A stretch of DNA of 64,000 bases from Nymphaea colorata (Eukaryota; Streptophyta; Magnoliopsida; Nymphaeales; Nymphaeaceae), in assembly GCF_008831285.2 (NCBI RefSeq), contig NW_022204507.1:620001-684000 (forward strand). The letters are read 5' to 3'. The notes below the pieces were generated by a model, which had not been told where the DNA came from, ran no database searches, and was given only the letters and a program-made list of their open reading frames with translations. Positions 24,701 through 32,622 of this stretch are shown piece by piece (position 1 is the stretch's first letter; the number at the start of each line of letters is the position of its first letter). The translations under genes and the position numbers were made by a program.

Positions 24701-27700
24701 TGTAAATAATATATATACATATATATATATATACATACACACACAGAGAGAAAGAGAGACACATATGCATGTTGCAAAAGTGATTAAAGTCTAGCCATTC
24801 CTTTTCTGCATTCAGATAATAAAGAACAGCAGGGACAAAGTCCTTGCCATATTAACCCAACTTGGTAATATCATTATTTAGTTGACTTAGACACCAGCCA
24901 AAATGGAGCAGTGAAATGCATATATATAGTCATACATGATACAACAGATAGTGAATTGTGCAGGTTTAAATATCCTGTTGAAGCTCATCGCATTATGTTC
25001 TAAACAAATAACTTACATGAATCAGAAGTCATATCCCATCAACTATTCATATTGACCTCCTTGAAAGACAATTCAAGATACAATAGAAAGAAAAGAATTT
25101 ATGTTACTTTACTTGGACAAGCATTACCAGAGGTCATCCTTGTTTCAGAAGATAGATATCACAGAAAGCAACGAATTCATGTTACAATACTTGGACAAGC
25201 ATTAGCAAAGGAAAACCCTGCCTCAGAAGATGGAGATGGTTCATCATCATATAAGCAAAAGAATGGCCATGATCAAAGTAAAAAAAAAAAAAAGAACATA
25301 TATTGTATAGGAAAAATGATGCTACTGTAATATAACATTTTAATTCTATATGCAATTATGAATCATGACGATGAATAATTTGATTATTTTCATTTTGTTA
25401 TATCATTGTGTACTGTTTGAACTTTGGTTAGTGACATAGTTAATTACAGTCATGACAACAGGAGACTTGTGAGATCAACTATATGAAATTGTAGACCAAA
25501 AAAGAACTGGTAGCATATAACAACGTGACTTGTAATAGCCTGATTATAGCGGGTTTACGAGGATTGAAGAAACACATTTGGTTAGGCTATTGGAGGATAT
25601 TCTTACGATCATATCATTTTTCATGTTACAGAGAACATGCTTGCATAACCCATCTGTGATGCCAGCCTCCAAATGTACAGGCAACAGTAAAACTAATAGC
25701 ATAAGCACCAACCCCACAAAATACACAAATTGAGGTTGATGATGGAAGAGAAGTGGTGAGTGATATGGAAAATGATAAAAGCAACAATCATACCAAGAAG
25801 ATCATGTTCTCTAGGTATAAATTTGTATCATGAAAAGCGGACCGTGAATTTTACGTCAAGCATTTGTAAGTTCAGAGTTCAGTTTGTAATTTCTGTTATA
25901 AAGTGCATTTACTGTGAATCAGATCAGTGTCATTTCATTTATATGCAACTTTTTTCACATATATGTTTTTGCCTTGGTGACTGTGCACTTTGATGTGACA
26001 AAAATATTTAATGTTGTACGTAGCTCATAACTTGGTGGATGAAATTCTTGGTTGCCTTTTGCCAAGTTCGAAGTTCATCAAATGCCAGAAATGTTCTTCA
26101 TAGCACTGTCACAAATATTATTAACAGGTTCTAAACGGCGAGGATTTTCTCGGGTATTTTTCGTTAAACCTGAAAAACCTTGGCAAGAATTCTGCAATTT
26201 TTTTAGAAAAGAAAAATCCTAAAAATTAGGAAAAAGTAAAATAAATGAAAACAAACAAGAAAAATAACTTGACAAAAAATGGTGTTTTAGAAATGATAGA
26301 AATGAAGATAAATAATTTAACTTAAGTTTTAAACTTTAAAGCAAAAAGAACCTAAAAATATGAGAAAAAACGTGACAAAAATGCAAAAAAATGTGAAACA
26401 ATCTTTTTGGAGTTTTTTTCTCAAAAAACAGGAAAATGACCTGTTTTTTCGTTTTCATTGTGTTTAACACAGCATCAAATATCGTTCTCGGGTTTTTAGC
26501 GGCAAGATTTTTCTCGGGGTTTTAACGGCAAAGTTGCTTTTTTGGGAAAGACATGGGAGAAACTCAAAAAAAAAAGGTAGAAATGAAATAATAAGAAACT
26601 AATGGGAAAACATAAATAAAACTTATAACACTAACAGTGATAAAAGAAATGCTTTAATGATAATAAAAATGATGAAAATAATTCAGTTTAAGTTTATATT
26701 TGAATCCATGATAGCATCAATGCTAAAAAAATAGAAAATTGAAAAAATCAAGAAAAATAAGGAAAAAAATGCAATAATAACACGATAAAGATTTTTCCTG
26801 TTTATTTTCAGAATATCGCAATTTTTTCCCTTTTTTGTTTTTCTTATTTTTGACGTTAATATCGCAATATTTCCAAAAATATCGCCATATCTGTACACTG
26901 GTTTAACGTTTTTATTTGGTCTTTTTCGAAAAAGACAGGTTTTATAAGACAATGCTTTAGAGCATATACCCTGTAACTACTATATGTCTTTTATAGACTT
27001 TTTTGCATTCTGGTTCTTTTAATTTTCACTAACTTTTCTAAATTTTTGTTTTTCTATTTTTTTTTAATTCTTTAAGAAATGATATGGTCTGCTATATTAC
27101 TTTACTATCTTATTTAGACTCAACTTGCAAAGTGCATTCTATAGCAATGGCTATAAGAGAATGAAACAGAAAACAAAAATAATATATATGCAAACTTCAA
27201 TAAGGCATTTCTCTTGCTAGACAACTTAAAAACAAAGCAAGTTTGATATCAAATTGTTGTGTTGTGTGTGTAGAGAGAGAGAGACCTCAGCTTCCCCATT
27301 CCTCCAGCAAGACGTAGACCAATTGACCGAACCTTCTCACTCTTCATAAAGAGAAGCGCATACACTCCCTAAAGAAGAAAAAATCCATGTGAAGAAAGTA
27401 ATAACAAGGAAACAAAGGAAAACATAGAAATCCCAGGAAATAAGACAGACGGCAAGAAAGTCTTGAATGAATTAAGGAATTACAGGGTATTGCTGATGCC
27501 CAGCCAAAGTTAGTTCTTGGGAATCATCAACTGCTTCTATAAATGGTATGAATTCGTTAACCAATGACTGATCATCAAGCAATTGTGGGAACATCAGAAC
27601 CTGTCAGCAATCAAGAAATTGGATGAGGTCCATAATAGCCTATCTACCTATTAAACATTCCTTCATGGAAGAAAAACTCAAATGACAAAGTGATGGAGCA

Positions 27701-30700
27701 AGGCACCTTTTGACCCACAAAACTAATGGAAGTATCACCACATTCATGATTATATACTATATAGATACAGCACCACTCAAGGGCTATGCAGTACTTCAGA
27801 CACCTAACCTCAAAGAATGAAGAAGAAATCACTGAAAACCACAAATTTGCTTTATATGGTAGGAAAGTACATTAACTCAGAGTCTCAGACATTTCCTTTT
27901 GTAATCAGCTAAGTAATACTGGTGCTCGAGTTGCCCTAACATACCCATGTCAGTACAGCATTCTTTTGACACAGATATGCGAGGGCAACTGAGTACATTT
28001 TGGATAGTATATGGGTCAACCCAATCCAAAATGTTAAAAATTTTTTAGTTGATCCATTTGTGTCAATGTTGATCCCCGATGACTACATCTTTCCTTGTTG
28101 TATCCTTTCCTCAGTCAATGCAACGATGACGGCCGATTATAATATATAGAGAAAATGTAGCTTTTTTCATTGGTTTTACTATGTAAAACAATTTTTTCCT
28201 CAATTTTCCCAATTTAGTATGTGAAACCCCATATTGAAGGGAACCATAGTCAACCTTATGTATATATTCTGTGTGTGTGTGTCAATGTTATTCGTATCGT
28301 ATGATACGTACCGTATCGAATGATAGTTACCGTATAGGTTTATAAAATACATACAGTACGCTTACTATATATGATACGCTTACTACACACGATACGCTCG
28401 TGTATCGTAAGCGCATCGCCCGTATCGTATAATACGGGCGCTGTATCGTACGATGTGGGCGATACACCCTCATAGCATACGATACGGGAAAAAACACAAA
28501 AAGGGGCCCGACAGCCCCTTTCTGTGTTATGTTTTACAGTTTAAACACTCCTCGCTCTCTCTCTCTCTTCTTGTTTTTAAAGACTCCAAAGGACATGGGA
28601 GGAAGAGATTAATGAAGAAAATGAAGATGATGATGCAAATGACGAGGATTATCGTTGAATCATGAAAGATGATAACTATATGTTTTGAACTTATGAACCG
28701 TGATGCAATCTAAGTCCTAAGAGTCTAAGACTCTAATTCCTAAGATTCTGTAAAAAATTTCAAGTTAAAAATTGTGATGGATGCTAATTATGTTATTTTA
28801 AATCTCTGATTTCTTATTTTTGAATCAGTTGTTGACATACATGAATGTTCCTTATGTATGATGATTTTTTTATAGTGAATACATTTTTCTTTATTTTTTT
28901 TATAATTCCAGATTTTTTCAAAAAATTTAATGATTTTTTCTCTATTTTTCTGATTGTTTAATATTTTTTAAATTAAAAAATTAATTTTATGATACGCTAC
29001 GCTACTTTTGCAATATATTACGATACGGCATATAGGTCGGCCTGACCAATACACATTACGCTACATCTTTTACAACATTGGTGTGTGTGTGTGTGTGTGT
29101 GTGTGCGCCCCGTTGGTTCACCAAACCCTGACCCAGCATCTACAGCTAAAGCACCATTTTCATATAACTGCTTGCCACCTATGCTCTGCTAACCATTCCA
29201 AGTTGAGGGACCTAGGGTTTAGTATCCTGATCCAACAGCTGATGAAGGGATGAGGCCATGAGAAGAACAGGGAGTCTACTGGATGCGGCTGAACTGGCGG
29301 AGACTCTTGCAACAGCTGGAGGAAGAAGTGAAAAGTGAGCATATGTTGTGTCAAACACATCCAGGGAGAGGAGGTGATTCTTTTCTCACACTCCCACCTA
29401 CTTTTTCTTTCTCCTCTTCATTCTGTTTTTTACTCCACAATAAAATCTATCCACCCTGAGATCAGCCATCAGTGGATCCTAAAGAGCAGAGAAGACCTGA
29501 GAAACCAGTCCCATTTAACTGATTCTCATATAATATATATATATATAATCAAAGGGTCGCCAATAGGACATGGTGCTTTCTTTGGAGGTGAAAGAAAACT
29601 CTAGTCAGCAATTAGAAGTCCAGGGAATCCAGCCACTAATGAGAAGAAAAGAAGGGCCCAAGCTAAGAAGAGAAAGCATAGATAAAAAAAACTGGGATAA
29701 GGGAAATTATAACCCATTATCAGCTTAGACTGGAAATAGATTTGGAAAATAGATTTTAAAATACACGTGTTCACAAAGTAAAGCGCCACCATTTTGTATG
29801 TGCATGTGATGCACCTTCCTTGATAGAACGGTTGACCAAAGAAATATTTTGGTCTGCTTGCAACCAGTGTACCTGTAGAAATACCCAGAGATACTAGCAG
29901 TTCATTTGTAAATGGAAAGATGAAAATTACGAAAAGCAATCACAAGAACAAAAAAGCTTGGATATTGCATATCTGATTGAACTAAAAGATAACATACTTC
30001 AAACAACACACTAATGACTTCATCATTGTAGTCTGGCAAGCTCTGTTTTCCTGCCATATTTTTTTTGTTAAGAACCTTAAGATGCTCTGTCACCCTTTCT
30101 TCATCAAGGGTCTCCAACACATTAAGAAGAGGGCCAACAGTATCTGACTCAAATTCAACACTATACGCCTGCTTGGCCTCATGGTGCTGAGAAATGCAAT
30201 GAGTGCATGCCCTTAGTTCCTGTGAGATTCTCTTCCACAAAAGTTTTAGAGGTGATGCTGGAAGATCATCTTGATAGTAACCATGAAATGCTTCCAGAAG
30301 GGGCCCCATTAGTGCTGAGTAGCCACACCAAATATGTACTCCATCTGCCAACTGAATAAGAAACTTGAAAGAATCTGAAAACCTGCACAAGTACGAAAAC
30401 CTAAAAATCAGTTACTAACAACTAAAATAGATTAGCACCTGCAATATGCCATTTCACAAAAAATAGATTGTGCACAAGTGATAGATATCCTTTGTATGAA
30501 AGCACTCCACCAATCTTTATATCCCCTACCTGCCCTTACCCAACACATCAACAGTCCACTTTTCAAGTTTGGAACAACTGGATTCCAGCTACTGGCACAA
30601 TATGGGTATGGATATGATACTGCAGGTATGCAAATGGGAAATTTCATCAGTGGGGGTATGGGGGTACACTGGGGGCGTGTGTATGTGTATAGATGTGTAG

Positions 30701-32313
30701 GTATATACCGGGAAAACAGGTAGCTACCAAACTTTGAAGAGAATAATCTGGGTTGTCGGTTCCAATGAGATCAGACAGTAGAGATTAAGTTGCAAACACA
30801 GAAGCCAGCCTATTTTTTCAAGAGTCCAAAATACCCTTCTGAGTTCTAACTTCTAAGACAGGAAAGAGAGAGAAGAGAGAAGCAAATGAGTTTTCTTAAA
30901 TGAAACCCCTTGTCTCCTTTGAGGGACACTTAGGATTACGGAAGAAACAACTTGATTTCTATATTTGTATATTAATCTCCACTATATGATCTCTTTAGAA
31001 TCAACAGCGTAAATGATTCACATCAAGTCTGATATATGAGGGTCCTGTACATATGTTTTAACTGAGAAAAATCTATTTGGTTCCTATTTATAAGTTTTAA
31101 AGAAGCTTTCATTGAAAATATTCCCCAATGACCTGACAATGCAGCCTCCTCAGACACCATAAGAGGAAAGAGAGAGAGAGAGAGAAGAGGTTTATGAGGG
31201 CAAGTTTGTCACTTGAAGAATAACCCTTCCTTTCCCTCCCAATCCCTTCCATTTTTTGGGGAATTGGAAACAAACTGAAGATTTTTTTCACTTCCCTTCT
31301 TGTCATTTCCATTCTTTTCTATCCAAACACAACATTCCATAGTGCTTTCATTGCCATCCTTCATTTCCCTCTATATAAACACCTCCACTTTTATTTTTTC
31401 CTTTCTTTGCATCTATTTTGCTCCATCCAAACAAGATGTTAGACCGTATTCACAGATAACCTTCAACGTCACCATAAACCACTATCTTTGTATGAAATGT
31501 TGTTCCAGCGTACCTGTCTGTACCTGACGGCCACTTGCAACATTAGTTCAGTGCTCGTCCATTCTCATGACAAGGGTGGAAAAAAAAAACCCTGTCCATC
31601 TCTTTCAATCGATTGCATTCCCTAATGATTTAACTTTAACATAGCAAGCAGGTGAATACGTGGGCAACCAACTTCCCATTTATCTAAACAGGGACCTCTA
31701 ATCTACTCACATGCTGTGTCCTGTCTGTTAAACCAGGAGCTCAGTGGAAGCGCAAGAATGCCATGTCCCCATGCCTCTCTGGTGGTCATGCAAACTACCA
31801 TCGTATTCGAAATTCACAATTGAAAAAGAAGAGGGGACAGATATCAGATGTCAACAAAACGTCACTCATACTTCCCTGGTTACGATTTCATGATGGAAAA
31901 TGAAACTACGGTCAGGATTTTGACTGTCTACCAAAACTAATTAGTTGAAGTGCAGGATTCGGCAGCATTCCATAAGTCACATGCACATGCCTAAGCTACT
32001 AAGTCATTTCCGGTCAAACTCACGGGATCCATTCATGCATGGTAAACGCGAATAGATTCAAACGTCAAATACCAAAAGCACGATCATCAAACCAATGACC
32101 AAATCGGTAGGAAGAGAACAATTTTTCGCTTCAACGACAGAAAGCAAAAAAAAAAAGGAGAAATAGTCATCACCATTCTTCCTTCTGCCTGCGGACTATT
32201 TCCTGCTCCGACGGATCGGTCGTCGTAGTCTCCGCCTCAACGAGACGAACCCACCGATCCTGCAGTTCTCCCCTACTGTAGTTTCTCATTTCTGCACTCA
32301 ATAGGCCGAGCAT
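2047..32313 (-). CDS. SEN1/senataxin-like helicase, N-terminal 834 codons in 13 exons (gene continues off left edge)
   Basis: Exons (minus strand): 32313-32174, 30382-29998, 27600-27484, 27368-27286, 21963-21817, 21688-21540, 21448-21318, 21208-21086, 20929-20856, 11755-11177, 10990-10879, 9863-9726, 2370-2047. The total is 2502 nt, with every intron GT-AG and every phase joining. The product is a long helical-repeat protein with signatures such as [52 protein letters not shown] and [14 protein letters not shown] recognise these from the SEN1 N-terminal region of large plant SEN1-like proteins (Arabidopsis At1g16800 type, from memory). SEN1/senataxin proteins are superfamily-1 RNA/DNA helicases acting in the nucleus in transcription termination and R-loop removal. 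The helicase domain would follow exon 13, outside the window, so activity cannot be judged. The start codon opens the only exon-1 frame and precedes a family-like [11 protein letters not shown] stretch. No disabling change is seen despite about 25 kb of intronic DNA. Confidence 0.82.
2443..2763. repeat. Tandem repeat, two units of about 155 bp
   Basis: The block starting GCACATGAAGGGAAAAACAG at 2443 recurs at 2598 as GCACATGAAGGGAGAAACAG. The following text also recurs (ATATATGCGAA / ATATATACGAA, TGTAAAGTCAAA, ACAAGTCAACATGTT). The units are visibly diverged. Confidence 0.75.
3097..3350 (-). repeat. 3' LTR of copia A
   Basis: A 254-bp LTR, minus-strand TGTTGAAGCATG to GTTTCTACA. It is highly similar to 7908-8157. 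The polypurine tract abuts it at 3351-3361. Confidence 0.85.
3345..7656 (-). pseudogene. Copia A gag-pol polyprotein, disrupted
   Basis: The start codon at 7656 ([11 protein letters not shown]) leads after a frameshift into a gag region with [23 protein letters not shown] zinc knuckle ([16 protein letters not shown]) lies near 6976-6925, and the protease motif [10 protein letters not shown] near 6700. The integrase frame (6520-5156) has the HERFGH and CDVCQF zinc-binding parts and the catalytic region from HSDVW to QSDNAREY. Reverse transcriptase (4953-3833) keeps YVDDMIV near 4312. RNase H (3896-3345) keeps [16 protein letters not shown] and MYCDNKSA. The stop overlaps the purine tract and LTR end. 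At least four frame changes (around 7530, 7030, 6530 and 4950-4460) separate the parts, so no full polyprotein can be made. Confidence 0.88.
7896..7907 (-). promoter_or_regulatory. Primer binding site of copia A
   Basis: Minus-strand TGGTATCAGAGC directly abuts the right (5') LTR. It matches the tRNA-iMet 3' end. Confidence 0.85.
7908..8157 (-). repeat. 5' LTR of copia A
   Basis: About 250 bp, aligning end to end with 3097-3350. It has small differences, including TTTAGAAAT for TGTAGAAAC at the inner end and a disturbed outer end, so the outer boundary is good to a few bases. Confidence 0.8.
9192..9300. repeat. Short AT-rich tandem duplication, period about 79 bp
   Basis: CATGCTGCAGTCTGACCAAAG at about 9192 recurs as CATGCTGCAGCCTGATCAAA at about 9271. 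The intervening AT-rich text is also similar. Confidence 0.5.
9726..9863 (-). CDS. SEN1-like gene exon 12
   Basis: 46 codons, phase 0 at both ends. It begins [18 protein letters not shown] and ends [10 protein letters not shown]. The acceptor is TTGTAG and the donor GTATGG. It continues exon 11 (DPND) as expected for the family. Confidence 0.82.
9864..10878 (-). other. Intron 11 (1.0 kb)
   Basis: AT-rich intron containing a two-unit tandem repeat at 10166-10395. Nothing else is recognised. Confidence 0.7.
10166..10395. repeat. Tandem duplication, period 118 bp
   Basis: The block starting GACGTAACTTTTCCCCATAA (10166) recurs at 10284 as GACGGAATTTTTCCTCATAA. It includes a shared GGAAATTATTTTTACTGTAG and CAACTTTGGAGCATCA. 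The units differ at roughly one base in ten. Confidence 0.8.
10879..10990 (-). CDS. SEN1-like gene exon 11
   Basis: One base completing an Arg codon plus 37 codons, [16 protein letters not shown] through [13 protein letters not shown] to DPND. The acceptor is TTACAG and the donor GTAAGA. Confidence 0.85.
11177..11755 (-). CDS. SEN1-like gene exon 10 (longest exon)
   Basis: One base + 192 codons + 2 bases. It includes [17 protein letters not shown], an acidic loop [46 protein letters not shown] and [16 protein letters not shown]. These are the blocks I know best from plant SEN1-like proteins. The acceptor is GAACAG and the donor GTTTAA. Confidence 0.88.
12903..13126 (-). repeat. 3' LTR of copia C
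   Basis: 224 bp, minus-strand TGTTGAAACAAC to CTCTAAACA. It is placed by the polypurine tract TTGAGGGGGAG just outside it and by the preceding RNase H stop. No second copy is present to confirm the ends. Confidence 0.65.
13130..16790 (-). pseudogene. Copia C gag-pol remnant, disrupted
   Basis: The gag C-terminal half (16772-16380) has RGRGRG and a CCHC knuckle [16 protein letters not shown] protease motif WIIDSGAS lies near 16215-16190. The integrase core (15712-15281) ends [11 protein letters not shown], and its next segment continues in another frame to about 15170 (RIFGC-like, then CVFVGYS-like). Reverse transcriptase (14741-13610) has [11 protein letters not shown] and [11 protein letters not shown]. 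RNase H survives as scraps ([12 protein letters not shown] at 13280) and the family ending [14 protein letters not shown] just before the purine tract. Several frameshifts and stops make it non-functional. Confidence 0.85.
16789..17268 (+). CDS. Unidentified 159-aa reading frame in the pararetrovirus-like segment
   Basis: This frame is on the opposite strand to the host gene and copia C. It is hydrophilic, with many Tyr and Ile residues ([31 protein letters not shown]) and an acidic tail; a further acidic stretch ([14 protein letters not shown]) follows the stop in frame up to 17340. No signal peptide, membrane segment or catalytic motif is seen. It begins abruptly at the junction with the copia gag, so the true N-terminus may be missing and the product is probably the C-terminal end of a longer protein. 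I do not recognise the family. Confidence 0.4.
   Translation: MRQCLQGSFKSYGYVNLDIESIPPSYEYPCEAKQEITINIYTSLFPLQTRIPEETLRTLLIEEDVYSQLKCWRAYTIAADQHARWTRTTCMVAEDRNTRIFLADSWLTEKFYIPFQSISQINPGLCEHFYQIHDSNPAEWTGDDQNVGAVIHRDDNEDA
17836..17980. repeat. TGTAGC / GCGGCGGACAC repeat array
   Basis: About ten copies of CTGTAGC or ACTGTAGCAC, three of them combined with GCACTGCGGCGGACAC or a close variant, within about 145 bp. They lie about 170 bp upstream of a TATA box, consistent with a repeated enhancer motif. Confidence 0.8.
18150..18157 (+). promoter_or_regulatory. TATA box of the pararetrovirus-like segment
   Basis: CCTATATAAACACC, followed about 30 bp later by CTGTACTCAGCATC and a CT-rich leader. 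It is a good plant core promoter by eye; activity is inferred. Confidence 0.5.
18683..18744. repeat. TA / GA compound microsatellite
   Basis: About 18 TA units followed by about 11 GA units. Confidence 0.95.
19173..19828. mobile_element. Non-autonomous TIR element (hAT-like by 8-bp target duplication), copy 1
   Basis: The ends are CTATGTCACATAGGTAC and GTACCCGTGTGACAGAG, imperfect inverted repeats. Both flanks carry GTCTCAGG (19165-19172 and 19829-19836), an exact 8-bp target duplication. The subterminal DNA is rich in GGTACGGGTGC-type repeats. There is no transposase. The 8-bp duplication fits hAT, but the ends are not classical hAT. Confidence 0.75.
20193..20500. mobile_element. Non-autonomous TIR element, copy 2 of the same family
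   Basis: 308 bp flanked by an exact 8-bp duplication GTACAAAG (20185-20192 and 20501-20508). The right end, read inward, is CTATGTCACATGGGTGCGGG, nearly the same as copy 1. The left end, CTAAATTACACATGTGCACC, is more diverged. The subterminal DNA has GGGTGCGGGTGCGG-like repeats. Confidence 0.72.
20856..20929 (-). CDS. SEN1-like gene exon 9
   Basis: 24 codons + 2 bases: [18 protein letters not shown], then LECSHM and TG of a Trp codon completed by the first base of exon 10. The acceptor is TTTCAG and the donor GTAAGC. The join gives HMWGPS, as in the family. Confidence 0.88.
21086..21208 (-). CDS. SEN1-like gene exon 8
   Basis: 41 codons, phase 0: [18 protein letters not shown], then [13 protein letters not shown] to KKACK. 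The acceptor is GCATAG and the donor GTTTGT. Confidence 0.88.
21318..21448 (-). CDS. SEN1-like gene exon 7
   Basis: 2 bases + 43 codons: [20 protein letters not shown], then [18 protein letters not shown]. The acceptor is CGTTAG and the donor GTCAGT. Confidence 0.88.
21540..21688 (-). CDS. SEN1-like gene exon 6
   Basis: 1 + 49 codons + 1: [20 protein letters not shown], then [20 protein letters not shown] to ML. The acceptor is CTAAAG and the donor GTAAGC. Another AG further in would break the frame, which fixes this acceptor. Confidence 0.88.
21817..21963 (-). CDS. SEN1-like gene exon 5
   Basis: 1 + 48 codons + 2: [16 protein letters not shown], a variable stretch, then [16 protein letters not shown]. 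The acceptor is CTCCAG and the donor GTAAGC. Confidence 0.88.
22562..22741 (+). repeat. 5' LTR of copia D
   Basis: 180 bp from TGTCGATGATGAGG to CACGATAACA. It differs from the 3' LTR by a few bases and a 4-bp TAAG indel. It contains ACGTGTC (22705-22711), an ABRE/G-box-like core, in both copies. Confidence 0.88.
22761..24210 (+). pseudogene. Copia D reverse transcriptase and RNase H, disrupted
   Basis: The frame starts within the RT lead-in ([20 protein letters not shown]). It is cut by in-frame stops TAG at 22983-22985 and TAA at 23055-23057. It then runs through [17 protein letters not shown] and [11 protein letters not shown] frame change near 23480 leads to RNase H ([45 protein letters not shown]) ending [14 protein letters not shown]. 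The sequence is close to copia C. Confidence 0.9.
24218..24399 (+). repeat. 3' LTR of copia D
   Basis: 182 bp from TGTTGATGATGAGG to CACGAGAACA, preceded by the purine tract GAGAAGGAG. Confidence 0.88.
25072..25231. repeat. Imperfect tandem repeat, period about 80 bp
   Basis: AATAGAAAGAAAAGAATTTA... and CACAGAAAGCAACGAATTCA... share TTACTTGGACAAGCATTA-like cores. Read on the plus strand, the two units give [17 protein letters not shown] and [17 protein letters not shown] inside a 92-codon frame (25052-25330) with no other support. Confidence 0.6.
27286..27368 (-). CDS. SEN1-like gene exon 4
   Basis: 27 codons + 2: [17 protein letters not shown], then [10 protein letters not shown]. The acceptor is CTTTAG and the donor GTCTCT. 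Confidence 0.87.
27484..27600 (-). CDS. SEN1-like gene exon 3
   Basis: 39 codons, phase 0: [17 protein letters not shown], then [11 protein letters not shown] to AGHQQYP. The acceptor is TGACAG and the donor GTAATT. Confidence 0.87.
27601..29997 (-). other. Intron 2 (2.4 kb)
   Basis: It holds the GATACG-rich TIR element at 28283-29080 and its GT microsatellite target. The rest is AT-rich and unremarkable. Confidence 0.75.
28283..29080. mobile_element. GATACG-rich non-autonomous TIR element in a GT microsatellite
   Basis: The ends are CAATGTTATTCG and, read inward from the right, CAATGTTGTAAA. Both flanks are GTGTGTGTGT, so the target duplication lies inside a microsatellite and its length cannot be read. 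Subterminal regions are dense with GTATCGTATGATACG-type palindromic words. There is no coding capacity beyond chance. Confidence 0.55.
29998..30382 (-). CDS. SEN1-like gene exon 2
   Basis: 1 + 128 codons: [74 protein letters not shown], ending DEVISVLFE. The acceptor is TTGTGCAG and the donor GTATGT. The first base completes the Trp codon opened in exon 1. Confidence 0.88.
30383..32173 (-). other. Intron 1 (1.8 kb)
   Basis: AT-rich, with a pyrimidine-rich stretch around 31200-31430 that looks like repeat-derived DNA but has no readable ends. No exon is recognised. Confidence 0.6.
32174..32313 (-). CDS. SEN1-like gene exon 1 with start codon
   Basis: 46 codons + 2, beginning [20 protein letters not shown] and ending [12 protein letters not shown]. 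The donor is GTGATG. The ATG at 32313 is the first in this frame. A second ATG eight codons on is possible. Confidence 0.78.
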
Positions 32314-32622
32314 TGACGTAGACAACGATCCATGCTGGAACACGGTTAGGATTGCCGGTTTAGGGTTTAGGCAATTCTTCCTATCCTCCTCCTCATATCA
32401 ATCACAAGAAATCCCCAGTCAGATAGGTTATCCGGATTTCTACGTTTGAACATTGGATTGAAGAAGCGGATTGAGGATTAATGTTAGGGTTTTAATCGCC
32501 CTCTTCCCTCGTCTCTTCGCTAGCCGTTCTTGGGATGGAGAAATGGAGGGAAACACGAAGAACACGGATCTTAACGGGACGACAACGGACGCACAAATCA
32601 AAATAACGTTATCATCGTGAGG
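32314..32622 (-). promoter_or_regulatory. 5' UTR/promoter of the SEN1-like gene, 309 bp, with two telo-boxes
   Basis: All that separates the start codon from the neighbouring LTR element. On the minus strand AAACCCTAA occurs near 32366-32358 and again within AAAACCCTAAC near 32493-32483. Telo-boxes of this kind are common in promoters of plant housekeeping genes. No clear TATA box is seen. Confidence 0.55.

Larger units (their letters stand above)
21964..27285 (-). other. Intron 4 (5.3 kb)
   Basis: It contains copia D (22562-24399), an imperfect 26-residue-type tandem repeat (25072-25231) and a long AT-rich stretch (about 26130-26950) with repeated TTCTCGGG/ATATCGC words. No host exon is seen in it, and the phases of exons 4 and 5 join directly. 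Confidence 0.8.

Noticed and set aside
30382-32174. An extra exon between exons 1 and 2
   Set aside because: The exon 1 and exon 2 phases (2 and 1) join to a Trp codon and no family-like segment was found in between.
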